Assembly: GCA_002388005.1 (NCBI GenBank)
Contig: DGLO01000033.1
Location: forward strand, 8,543 to 14,224
DNA from: Candidatus Neomicrothrix sp. UBA4542
GTDB lineage: Bacteria; Actinomycetota; Acidimicrobiia; Acidimicrobiales; Poriferisodalaceae
Direction of reading: 5' to 3'
DNA length: 5,682 bases
This document shows positions 1 through 5,674 of the stretch, in pieces. Position 1 is the stretch's first letter. Every line of letters begins with the position of its first letter. The notes under the pieces are model-generated. The model did not search any database, was not told where the DNA came from, and saw only the letters and a program-made list of their open reading frames with translations. Both the position numbers and the translations under genes were made by a program.

Positions 1-188
1 AGGCATCGCTGGCCACGATCGGCAACCTCGACAGCAACGGCGTCAATATCAGCCTGGCGACGGGCGATGACGGCGACGTCGGCGCCGCACTCGGCCATGC
101 CCAGCGCGATTCCTCGTCCGATCCCGCGTCCGCCTCCAGTTACGACGGCCACTTTGCCATCCAGTCGAAAGTTCTCAAACAGACCCAT
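1..188 (-). CDS. Short-chain dehydrogenase/reductase (SDR), N-terminal part
   Basis: This is the first 62 codons of a classical SDR, read leftwards and cut by the window edge. The protein begins MGLFENFRLDGKVAVVTGGG and carries the Rossmann nucleotide-binding motif TGGGRGIG at residues 17-24. The second beta strand (DVAVIARR, residues 37-44) ends without the Asp typical of NAD enzymes. Arg21 in the glycine motif and Arg43-Arg44 after the strand suggest NADP(H), which is an inference. The catalytic Tyr-x3-Lys lies outside the window, so substrate and direction cannot be judged. The ATG at 188 has a good ribosome binding site (GAGGGAG, a few bases upstream on this strand). It is divergent from the Rieske oxygenase at 375, and an SDR beside an oxygenase often oxidises the hydroxylated product. 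Family assignment is firm; role is a guess. Confidence 0.93.
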   Translation of the reverse strand, partial: MGLFENFRLDGKVAVVTGGGRGIGRGIALGMAECGADVAVIARRQADIDAVAVEVADRGQRC

Positions 189-278
189 GACTCCCTCTTT
201 CCCGCACATCTAGGTTCGCGCACGGCGGACACCACCTTGACCGAGTTCACGCAGACGGACAAGATCAACAAGCGCCGG

Positions 279-306
279 CTTCGCGACGCTTGTCTCGCGG
301 GCGAAG
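279..306. promoter_or_regulatory. Inverted repeat in divergent control region (possible operator)
   Basis: CTTCGC at 279-284 is mirrored by GCGAAG at 301-306. Nested inside, CGCGA (282-286) is mirrored by TCGCG (295-299). The two overlapping inverted repeats lie between the divergent SDR and Rieske oxygenase genes, where a dimeric regulator controlling both would bind. No regulator gene is in the window. In GC-rich DNA short inverted repeats arise by chance, so this is only a candidate. Confidence 0.25.
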
Positions 307-343
307 TGGACGGGGCGAAAGATTTCGGGAGTTGAACGCCCAG

Positions 344-349
344 TATGCT
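344..349 (+). promoter_or_regulatory. Candidate -10 element of the first Rieske oxygenase gene
   Basis: TATGCT fits the actinobacterial TAnnnT -10 pattern. Transcription would start near 356, giving a leader of about 19 bases that holds the ribosome binding site GAGGG (364-368) just before the ATG at 375. No good -35 box is visible at the expected distance. If real, this element overlaps the alternative ATG at 345 and so argues for the start at 375. Confidence 0.3.
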
Positions 350-374
350 AGGCCCACACGAACGAGGGACTGTC

Positions 375-1712
375 ATGAGCGACGTCGCCGATCCCCGCGG
401 CATCACCCGAGAGAAGGCCCCGGAGCCGACGCTGAGTAATCGACCCATCAGCGGTGATCGCTATTACGCACAGGAGTTCTTCCAGCAGGAATGGGAGTGC
501 CTCTGGCCACGTGTCTGGCAGGTCGCGGGACGGGTAGAACAAGTACCGAATCACGGCGACTACGTCACCTACGAAATCGGCCGCGATTCCATCCTGTGTG
601 CCCGCGGCGATGATGGCCAGATCCGCGCCTTCTTCAACGTCTGCCAGCACCGTGGGAATCGCCTCGTCCACAGCGAGCTAGGCAGCCTGGCCGCCGGCGA
701 GTTCCAGTGCGCCTATCACGGCTGGCGGTTCGACACATCGGGCGTGCTCACTTGGGTGTACGACGAGGACGATTTCCCGCAAGGAACGCCATGTGGCAAA
801 CGCAATCTGGTGGAGATCCCCTGCGACACGTGGGCGGGCTTCATCTGGTTCAACATGGACCCCGCATGCGACGACCTCCGCTCCTGGCTGGACCCCGTCG
901 CCGACCACCTCGATGCGTACCGCATGGAGGACATGAAGCGCACCCACTGGGTGACCATTGTGGGGGACTGGAACTGGAAATGTGTGCAGGACAACTTCAA
1001 CGAGAGTTACCACCTTCCTTTCGTTCATCCGGAGACGATCCACTTGATGAACGAACATCACACCGGTTGCCAGTTCGATCTCTATCCATCAGGTCATGCC
1101 CGGATGTTGATGCCTGGCGGTGGTCCCGGCCCTCACTACGAGGGCAGCGTCGACCGGGCTCTCAAGAGCCTCGGCCCCGAGCTTGACTTCTGGGAGCTTG
1201 ACCCTGAGCCCTACCGCGACAACATCCATGGGCTGCGCTCGGCCCTGCAGCGTCGGAAGCGGGAACTCGGTCAGTCAAAGGGCTACGACTTCTCGTCGTA
1301 CTCCGATGAGCAGCTCACCGACCACTATCACTACACGGTCTTCCCGAACATCAGCTTTTCGATGAAGCCCGACGGCTGTATCTGGCTGCGAGGTACGCCA
1401 CATCCTGCCGATTCTGAGAAGTGCATCTTCGACATGTGGTACCTGACGCTGTTCCCCAAGGACTCGAAAGAGTACTTCAGTAATTCCATGAGCGATTGGG
1501 TGTCCATCGACCACCAGGTCGAGCACCAAACCGGGGCCCCCGATGAAGTGTCGTGTGGGCCAGGTATCGATCAGGACGTGGCGATTTGGACCACTCAGCA
1601 GCAGGGGCTTCGCTCTCGTGGCTATTTGGGCGATTACATGCCAACCCAAGAACGTCGAATTCGCTACTTCCACGACAACATCGATCGTTACCTCGCCATG
1701 GGTCCAGCGTGA
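375..1712 (+). CDS. Rieske non-heme iron oxygenase, alpha subunit (first copy)
   Basis: This 445-residue protein is a ring-hydroxylating-type oxygenase alpha subunit. It uses O2 and electrons from a ferredoxin to hydroxylate or demethylate an unknown organic substrate. The N-terminal Rieske domain has the [2Fe-2S] ligands Cys90, His92, Cys112 and His115 (CQHRG ... CAYHGW). The span from His92 to Cys112 is 19 residues, two more than in naphthalene dioxygenase. The C-terminal catalytic domain has Glu210-x2-His213-x4-His218 (NESYHLPFVH), and Asp401 before the GLRSRGY segment is the likely third iron ligand. Glu210 stands where naphthalene dioxygenase has the bridging Asp205. The start at 375 is chosen for its GAGGG site six bases upstream; an ATG at 345 would add ten residues but has a poorly spaced site. 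The Rieske ferredoxin follows after 55 bases, probably in one transcript. No beta-subunit gene is seen. The family is certain; the substrate is unknown. Confidence 0.95.
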   Translation: MSDVADPRGITREKAPEPTLSNRPISGDRYYAQEFFQQEWECLWPRVWQVAGRVEQVPNHGDYVTYEIGRDSILCARGDDGQIRAFFNVCQHRGNRLVHSELGSLAAGEFQCAYHGWRFDTSGVLTWVYDEDDFPQGTPCGKRNLVEIPCDTWAGFIWFNMDPACDDLRSWLDPVADHLDAYRMEDMKRTHWVTIVGDWNWKCVQDNFNESYHLPFVHPETIHLMNEHHTGCQFDLYPSGHARMLMPGGGPGPHYEGSVDRALKSLGPELDFWELDPEPYRDNIHGLRSALQRRKRELGQSKGYDFSSYSDEQLTDHYHYTVFPNISFSMKPDGCIWLRGTPHPADSEKCIFDMWYLTLFPKDSKEYFSNSMSDWVSIDHQVEHQTGAPDEVSCGPGIDQDVAIWTTQQQGLRSRGYLGDYMPTQERRIRYFHDNIDRYLAMGPA

Positions 1713-1767
1713 CGGCATCTGACGGCGAGTTGCCGCGCCATGTCGTACCGGTGAGTCTTCAGAATCG

Positions 1768-2142
1768 GTGAGCGACACCCACGAACTGGGCGATCTGTCC
1801 GACCTGGGCGACGGCGAGATGCGCGTATGCTCCAGCATCGGGACACACGGCGTCGTGGTATGTCGGGTAGCAGGCCAGTTGCATGCCCTCGAGGACAACT
1901 GCAGCCACGCCAACACCCCCCTCAGTCAGGGCCGGCTGAGCGGAACCGTGCTCGTATGTCCTTTACATGGTGCCGGTTTCGATGTCACCGACGGCTCCGA
2001 GAGCGGCCCGCCCGCCTGGAAAGGCGTGCCCTGCTACGCGGTCACTGAGACCGACGACGGCGCCTCGATCGACCTCACCCCCCTTGGTCGCGACAGACCC
2101 GGCGACAACTTCGACGTCGGGGGTCGCCCCAGGACAAGGTAG
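1768..2142 (+). CDS. Rieske-type [2Fe-2S] ferredoxin
   Basis: This 124-residue soluble electron carrier has one Rieske domain. The cluster ligands are Cys45 and His47 (CSH), then Cys64 and His67 (CPLH), with 16 residues between the two pairs. The downstream GPPAWKGVPCY segment matches the conserved GPP loop of biphenyl-type ferredoxins, so it most likely feeds the oxygenase encoded just upstream and perhaps the second one too. Such ferredoxins are usually about 105 residues; here a charged tail rich in Gly, Asp and Arg (from about residue 107) extends the chain. The start is GTG. No other start codon lies between the in-frame stop at 1720 and this GTG. Its ribosome binding site is weak (GGTGAG at 1750-1755, rather far away), so translation may depend on the upstream gene. 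No reductase gene accompanies it in the window. Confidence 0.92.
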   Translation: MSDTHELGDLSDLGDGEMRVCSSIGTHGVVVCRVAGQLHALEDNCSHANTPLSQGRLSGTVLVCPLHGAGFDVTDGSESGPPAWKGVPCYAVTETDDGASIDLTPLGRDRPGDNFDVGGRPRTR

Positions 2143-2352
2143 GACCACGGAGCTGAGACGGATCTCGTCGAAGAGTTGAATGGCGAGTCGCTCATTGTCG
2201 CCCCGCGGGTACGGGGAGGTCCTAGAGAGCCTTATCTCAACGATCCACCGACCCCCACTACAACCTTCTTGCTCTGAGACTGTCGGACTTAGCCCGTCAT
2301 GTGGGACAGAATGCAGAAGACCACCTAACCGTGCGTCGAAAGGGGGAACTTT
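2143..2352. other. Gap between ferredoxin and LLM oxidoreductase genes
   Basis: No plus-strand gene fits in this 210-base stretch. A short hairpin, CCCCG (2201-2205) against CGGGG (2212-2216), is present without a following T-run, so it is a poor terminator candidate. I found no convincing promoter, although CAGAAT at 2307-2312 could be a weak -10 box. The minus strand over about 2149-2253 reads as protein-like sequence without a start of its own (see findings). The final bases hold the strong ribosome binding site of the next gene (GGGGG at 2342-2346). Confidence 0.5.
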
Positions 2353-3321
2353 ATGAGGGCGTTTCGATTTGGGGTCCAGGCCTTCTCGGCCGACACGGCC
2401 CAGGAGTGGAGGGACCTGGCTCGTAGCGCCGAGGACCTGGGTTACAGCTGTTTCCACCTGGCAGATCACTACCTCGGTCCTGGTGCAGCAATGACCGCTG
2501 CCAGCCATCCTCCTCAGAACCTCGCCGCGCTTCCCGCGATGGCAACAGCCGCTGCAGTCACTGACAGCATCCTGATCGGTGCCCGGGTGATGTGTGTCGA
2601 CTATCACCAGCCTGTCGTGCTAGCCAAGTCACTCGCCACGATCGACCTGCTGTCAGATGGTCGACTTGAGCCGGGGTTCGGGGCCGGCTGGATCACGAGT
2701 GAGTACGAGGCGATGGGCATATCAATGGATCGTCCCGGAGTTCGCATTGATCGGCTGATCGAGCACGTCCAACTCGCTCGCAGCTTTTTCGCCGGCGATG
2801 AGTTAGAGATGACTGGACAACACGTCCAGGTCAAGAACATGGCTGCTGTACCGGCTTCGGTCCAGGAAGGTGGTCCGCGGATCATGATCGGTGGCGGGAG
2901 TCCGCGAATACTCCGCACTGCAGGCGCCATGGCCGACATCGTTTCGATCAACTTCGACAACTCCGATGGCAAGATCGGCGCGCACGGCATCAGGTCGGGA
3001 ACCGCTGCCGCCACGACAAACAAAGTCAACTGGATCCGCGAAGGTGCCGGCGATCGTTTCGACCAGCTTGAGCTTGAGATCGGCGCGTACTTCGCGGCCG
3101 TCACCAACGCGACACAGCCGACTCTTGAAGCCATGGCCGACGCATTCGGCATGCCACCCGACGAGCTGGCTCGACACCCCCATGCGCTGATCGGATCCGC
3201 GGACGAGATCTGCGAGACTCTCGCCCAGCGTCGCGAGGAGTACGGGATCAGTTACGTCACCGTCGGAGGCGAGAACATGGAGGCGTTCGCACCCGTAGTA
3301 GCCAAGCTGGCGGGAACCTGA
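2353..3321 (+). CDS. LLM-class flavin oxidoreductase, probable F420-dependent (MSMEG_2516-like)
   Basis: This 322-residue protein is a luciferase-like TIM-barrel enzyme. From memory it matches the mycobacterial family of probable F420-dependent oxidoreductases typified by MSMEG_2516 (TIGR03621). The hallmarks are the N-terminal strand RAFRFGVQ (residues 2-9), LADHYLGPG (36-44), DYHQPVVLAK followed by TIDLLSDGRLEPGFGAGW (83-113), the EGGPRIMIGGGSPRIL cofactor-binding loop (172-187) and a C-terminal PHALIGSADEI ... GISYVTVGG segment (276-306). Most relatives read LGLGAGW, so the Pro in EPGFGAGW is a small oddity. These enzymes transfer hydride to or from organic substrates using F420 or FMN in the cytoplasm; the reaction here is unknown. 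The ATG has an excellent AGGGGG site six bases upstream, so the start is secure. It lies 210 bases after the ferredoxin and may form its own unit. It converges on the ABM gene. Confidence 0.9.
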   Translation: MRAFRFGVQAFSADTAQEWRDLARSAEDLGYSCFHLADHYLGPGAAMTAASHPPQNLAALPAMATAAAVTDSILIGARVMCVDYHQPVVLAKSLATIDLLSDGRLEPGFGAGWITSEYEAMGISMDRPGVRIDRLIEHVQLARSFFAGDELEMTGQHVQVKNMAAVPASVQEGGPRIMIGGGSPRILRTAGAMADIVSINFDNSDGKIGAHGIRSGTAAATTNKVNWIREGAGDRFDQLELEIGAYFAAVTNATQPTLEAMADAFGMPPDELARHPHALIGSADEICETLAQRREEYGISYVTVGGENMEAFAPVVAKLAGT

Positions 3322-3500
3322 CGAAACCGGGCGAGGCCGACGACACAATCACCCTAAGGTCCACTTCCGACACCGTCGACTCGGCCTTTCGGTCCGTTCG
3401 ATCCAGGAACACACCGGCTGCTCGCCTCCCAACTCCCGCTACACGGGCTACTTGGCAAGCCGGAAATTCATTGACCGGAGCGCATCACCAGTGATGGTCA
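3322..3500. other. Convergent intergenic gap with weak hairpins
   Basis: This gap lies between two gene ends, so terminators are expected here. Visible candidates are a bulged stem CGGCC/GGTCCG with a TTTC loop (3382-3396), CCCG/CGGG with a five-base loop (3435-3447), and GGCT/AGCC (3446-3461). None is followed by a clear T-run on either strand, so no single one can be named the terminator. No coding potential was seen. Confidence 0.4.
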
Positions 3501-3514
3501 TCACCGCATGCGGT
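3483..3514. repeat. Cluster of small perfect palindromes at the 3' end of the ABM gene
   Basis: CATCAC (3483-3488), GTGATG (3491-3496) and CATCAC (3499-3504) alternate with two-base spacers, so the middle copy can pair with either neighbour. Immediately after comes the 12-base perfect palindrome ACCGCATGCGGT (3503-3514). The cluster spans the stop codon (3501-3503) and last codons of the minus-strand ABM gene. It could end transcription or protect the mRNA end, or it could be a protein-binding site. There is no T-run. Confidence 0.4.
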
Positions 3515-3905
3515 GCCACCAGGCAGCGACCGTGGCGGCGAAGCGATCGGTGTACTCGCTGGTCAGGTCGTCGGCGTCGTCGGGCGCGGTCTGGTGTTCG
3601 GTCGGCGGGAGGTCGGAGGCGCCATGAATCGGATCCACGTATTCAAGGCGGATGTCCTCGATTACTTGACCAAGCGCGGGTGAGGCCCCCTCATGATGAT
3701 CGCTGACCTGATGCGTGATGAACGAACGGTGATCGTCGAATGCGAGCAGTGTGTAGTACTTACGCGGATCCTGACCGCGCCAGTATTCATATCGTCTTAG
3801 ACCCGGTTCATCGTTGTGACTGGCCGAGTAAAGCTCGCGGGCGATTGCCTCGAACTCTGCCTCCTTACCCGCACGAATGGTGATGTGAGCAAGAATGGTC
3901 GCCAT
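3501..3905 (-). CDS. ABM-domain (antibiotic biosynthesis monooxygenase / YgiN-like) protein
   Basis: This 134-residue protein has an N-terminal ABM ferredoxin-like fold. It begins with the strand ATILAHITIRAGKEAEFE (residues 2-19) and continues through EPGLRRYEYWRGQ (33-45) and YYTLLAFDDHRSFITH (50-65). Members are small dimeric cytoplasmic enzymes: cofactor-free oxygenases of polyketide or quinol substrates, haem-degrading enzymes, or proteins of unknown role. I cannot choose among these. After about residue 95 it carries a roughly 40-residue extension beyond the usual domain: a polar, acidic stretch, then a likely amphipathic helix ending AAWWHRMR. The ATG at 3905 is the only possible start, since an in-frame TAG sits four codons upstream at 3915-3917. 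There is no Shine-Dalgarno site, so it may be translated from a leaderless mRNA. It is divergent from the second Rieske oxygenase, suggesting joint control. Confidence 0.82.
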   Translation of the reverse strand: MATILAHITIRAGKEAEFEAIARELYSASHNDEPGLRRYEYWRGQDPRKYYTLLAFDDHRSFITHQVSDHHEGASPALGQVIEDIRLEYVDPIHGASDLPPTEHQTAPDDADDLTSEYTDRFAATVAAWWHRMR

Positions 3906-3911
3906 AGGAGA

Positions 3912-3917
3912 AGGCTA
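3912..3917 (-). promoter_or_regulatory. Candidate -10 element for a leaderless ABM transcript
   Basis: On the minus strand TAGCCT lies at -12 to -7 relative to the A of the ABM start codon, exactly where a -10 box would sit if transcription began at the ATG. It fits the TAnnnT pattern. The lack of any ribosome binding site upstream of this ATG supports a leaderless message, which is common in actinobacteria. No clear -35 box was found. Confidence 0.4.
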
Positions 3918-3920
3918 GCG

Positions 3921-3950
3921 TTGACGCCCGAACTGATGAGCCGATATGAC
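3921..3950 (+). promoter_or_regulatory. Candidate promoter of the second Rieske oxygenase gene
   Basis: TTGACG (3921-3926) matches the housekeeping -35 consensus in five of six positions. It is followed after 18 bases by TATGAC (3945-3950), which matches the -10 consensus in four of six. Transcription would begin near 3957, giving a leader of about 80 bases before the GTG at 4040. It sits back to back with the ABM -10 candidate, so the two genes may share a control region. Confidence 0.4.
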
Positions 3951-3986
3951 CCACCGCGGTTACCAGTATCGTCCTGCAGAGACTCC

Positions 3987-4043
3987 ATGGAATTGATCAG
4001 GCAGTTAGTGTTGAACGAGGAAAACGAGAGGGTTCGGACGTGA
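3987..4043 (+). CDS. Possible short upstream ORF overlapping the oxygenase start
   Basis: An 18-residue reading frame (MELIRQLVLNEENERVRT) ends with a TGA that overlaps the GTG start of the second oxygenase in the four-base arrangement GTGA. Such overlaps often reflect translational coupling. A longer version of the same frame could start at the TTG at 3921, which has AGGAGAAGG upstream, or at the ATG at 3936. The ATG at 3987 has only a weak purine stretch upstream. The peptide resembles nothing I know, and the overlap could be chance. Confidence 0.2.
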   Translation: MELIRQLVLNEENERVRT

Positions 4044-5449
4044 CATCTGCCGATGACACAAGGCTCAAGTGGGGCGAGGCTCGCTCGCCGGGGATCACAT
4101 ACCAACAGCTACTTGACAGGGACACCCACGATGTCCCCGACGTCCTTCGGCTTTGCCACCCCCAGTACCTCGGCAGCGAGGATGTTGCAACCAGTCGTTA
4201 CACCAGCCGCGAGTGGCACGAGGCTGAGGTCGAACACGTCTGGCGCAAGTGCTGGCAGTACGCGTGCCGCACCGACGAGATCCCTGAAGTGGGGGACTAC
4301 TACATTTACGAGATTGTCCGCGACTCCTACCTCGTCATGCGCACCCCGGCCGGCATCCGGTGCTATGTCAACGCTTGCCTACACCGAGGTCGCCGGTTGA
4401 AGGATTACAACGGCCGGTGCAGCGAGATCCGCTGCCCGTTCCACGGCTTCGCATGGACGCTTGATGGCGAACTCCAGGACATCCCCGCCGCGTGGGACTT
4501 CCCACACGTCGACGCCGAGAACTTCACGCTTCCCGAAGCTCAGGTTGGTGAGTGGGCTGGCTTTGTATTCATTAACCCCGACCCCAATAACACGGAGTCG
4601 CTGGAGGACTTCCTGGGCGAACTCGTCGACCAGTTTGAGGTGTGGGATCTCGAGAAGCGCTTCAAGCAGGCGCACGTCGCCAAGGTCATCCATGCCAACT
4701 GGAAGATTGCTCAGGAGGCCTTCTGTGAGGCCTATCACGTCAGCGGCACCCACCCACAGATCATGCCGTACCTCGGAGACACCAACTCACAGGTCGACAT
4801 TTGGGAGAACTTCGCCCGCGTCGTCACCCCAGGCGGCACTCCCAGCCCACTGCTCGATTGGGAGCCAACGGCCGAAGAGATGATGCGTTCGATGATGGAC
4901 ATCCGCAACGACCAGGACATGTCATTCGAGCTGCCTGAACAGACCGAAATGCGCCCGATCGCTGCGGCCGCGAGCCGTGATCGCTGGCGCAAAGTGGTAG
5001 GCGACGCGTGGGCCGACTCAATGTCTGACGCAGAGATGATGGATAGTATCGACTACACGGTGTTCCCAAATTTCCATCCGTGGGGTGCCTTCAATCGGAT
5101 TGTCTACCGGTTCCGCCCGAACGGCGACGATCACCGCTCAGCGATCATGGAGTGCATCTTCATCGCCCCATATCAGGGCGAGAAGCCGCCGCCCTGTGAG
5201 GTGCACTGGTTGGAGGAACACCAAAGTTTCACCGACGCCATCGAGTTGGGCGCGCTGGGCAAGGTATTCAACCAGGACCTATTCAATATGGCCAAGGTGC
5301 AGATGGGCCTTGAGACCACGCATAAGCCCGGCATCACCTTGTCTAACTACCAAGAGAGCAAGGTGCGATGGCTGCACCACAAGCTCGGCGAATGGGTAGA
5401 GCGCGGCCGTGAGCAGGCCGTGTCGATCTCGACGAAGGGAGCGAACTAA
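4040..5449 (+). CDS. Rieske non-heme iron oxygenase, alpha subunit (second, distinct copy)
   Basis: This 469-residue protein belongs to an actinobacterial/sphingomonad group of alpha subunits with a long N-terminus (YQQLLDRDTHDVPDVLRL, residues 21-38). It would bind O2 at a mononuclear iron and oxidise an unknown substrate with electrons from a ferredoxin. The Rieske ligands are Cys113, His115, Cys132 and His135 (CLHRG ... CPFHGF) with a normal 16-residue span fitting the ring-hydroxylating signature. The catalytic site is Glu230-x2-His233-x4-His238 (CEAYHVSGTH), and Asp413 in FNQDLFNMAK is the likely third ligand. Glu230 again replaces the usual bridging Asp. It differs clearly from the oxygenase at 375 but shares the ribosome-distal motifs PGG and YTVFPN. 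The GTG start has GAGAGGG (4026-4032) seven bases upstream. The next gene overlaps its stop codon. No beta subunit or reductase is nearby. Confidence 0.95.
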   Translation: MTSADDTRLKWGEARSPGITYQQLLDRDTHDVPDVLRLCHPQYLGSEDVATSRYTSREWHEAEVEHVWRKCWQYACRTDEIPEVGDYYIYEIVRDSYLVMRTPAGIRCYVNACLHRGRRLKDYNGRCSEIRCPFHGFAWTLDGELQDIPAAWDFPHVDAENFTLPEAQVGEWAGFVFINPDPNNTESLEDFLGELVDQFEVWDLEKRFKQAHVAKVIHANWKIAQEAFCEAYHVSGTHPQIMPYLGDTNSQVDIWENFARVVTPGGTPSPLLDWEPTAEEMMRSMMDIRNDQDMSFELPEQTEMRPIAAAASRDRWRKVVGDAWADSMSDAEMMDSIDYTVFPNFHPWGAFNRIVYRFRPNGDDHRSAIMECIFIAPYQGEKPPPCEVHWLEEHQSFTDAIELGALGKVFNQDLFNMAKVQMGLETTHKPGITLSNYQESKVRWLHHKLGEWVERGREQAVSISTKGAN

Positions 5450-5667
5450 TGCCCGCCGGCCTCCACCACCCCTTAAGTCGGGCTCTGTACGAGCGCCACG
5501 GCGATGACCAGATCAAGGTCACCGATGGCGACCGTAACGGCATCTTCACCAGCGAGGGCGAGTGGATCAGCGGCGAACTCCGCGAGTGCGATCCACAACT
5601 TTGCAACTGGGTCGCCGGACCGCAGATGGCGAACACCCGGATGGCCGAGTCGACACCGGACAGATAG
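5449..5667 (+). CDS. Small protein of unknown function coupled to the second oxygenase
   Basis: I do not recognise this 72-residue protein as a named family. Its ATG shares a base with the oxygenase stop codon (TAATG) and has a strong site, AAGGGAG (5435-5441), seven bases upstream, so it is very probably a real, translationally coupled gene. It looks soluble: no signal peptide or membrane segment. The middle reads as short strands and turns (QIKVTDGDRNGIF, residues 21-33; EGEWISGELRE, 36-46), followed by CDPQLCNWVAGPQ (47-59), with two cysteines five positions apart (Cys47, Cys52). The last dozen residues are polar and probably disordered. Its position suggests a partner, assembly factor or small accessory subunit of the oxygenase, but nothing in the sequence proves this. 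The codon use resembles its neighbours. Confidence 0.8.
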   Translation: MPAGLHHPLSRALYERHGDDQIKVTDGDRNGIFTSEGEWISGELRECDPQLCNWVAGPQMANTRMAESTPDR

Positions 5668-5674
5668 GCCGATA

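Noticed and set aside
345..374. Longer start (ATG at 345) for the first Rieske oxygenase
   Set aside because: Its possible ribosome binding site (GGGAG at 327-331) is 13 bases away, while the ATG at 375 has GAGGG at six bases. The 345 ATG also lies in the candidate -10 box.
140..448. Minus-strand 102-codon reading frame across the divergent region
   Set aside because: The SDR in another frame of the same strand has a clear Rossmann motif and ribosome binding site. This frame overlaps it and the start of the oxygenase without any recognisable motif.
1275..1916. Minus-strand reading frame of 213 codons
   Set aside because: It is antisense to the first oxygenase and the ferredoxin, has no recognisable domain, and is typical of shadow frames in GC-rich DNA.
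2201..2216. Hairpin CCCCG/CGGGG as terminator of the oxygenase-ferredoxin unit
   Set aside because: The stem is only five base pairs and no T-run follows, so in this base composition it may be chance.
1963..2607. Minus-strand reading frame of 214 codons
   Set aside because: Both ends are antisense to well-supported genes (ferredoxin and LLM oxidoreductase). Only the central intergenic part looks protein-like, and that is reported as a relic rather than a gene.
3816..4043. Plus-strand 75-codon reading frame taken as a full gene
   Set aside because: Its first third is antisense to the ABM gene and has no ribosome binding site or recognisable domain. Only the last part is kept, as a low-confidence leader frame.
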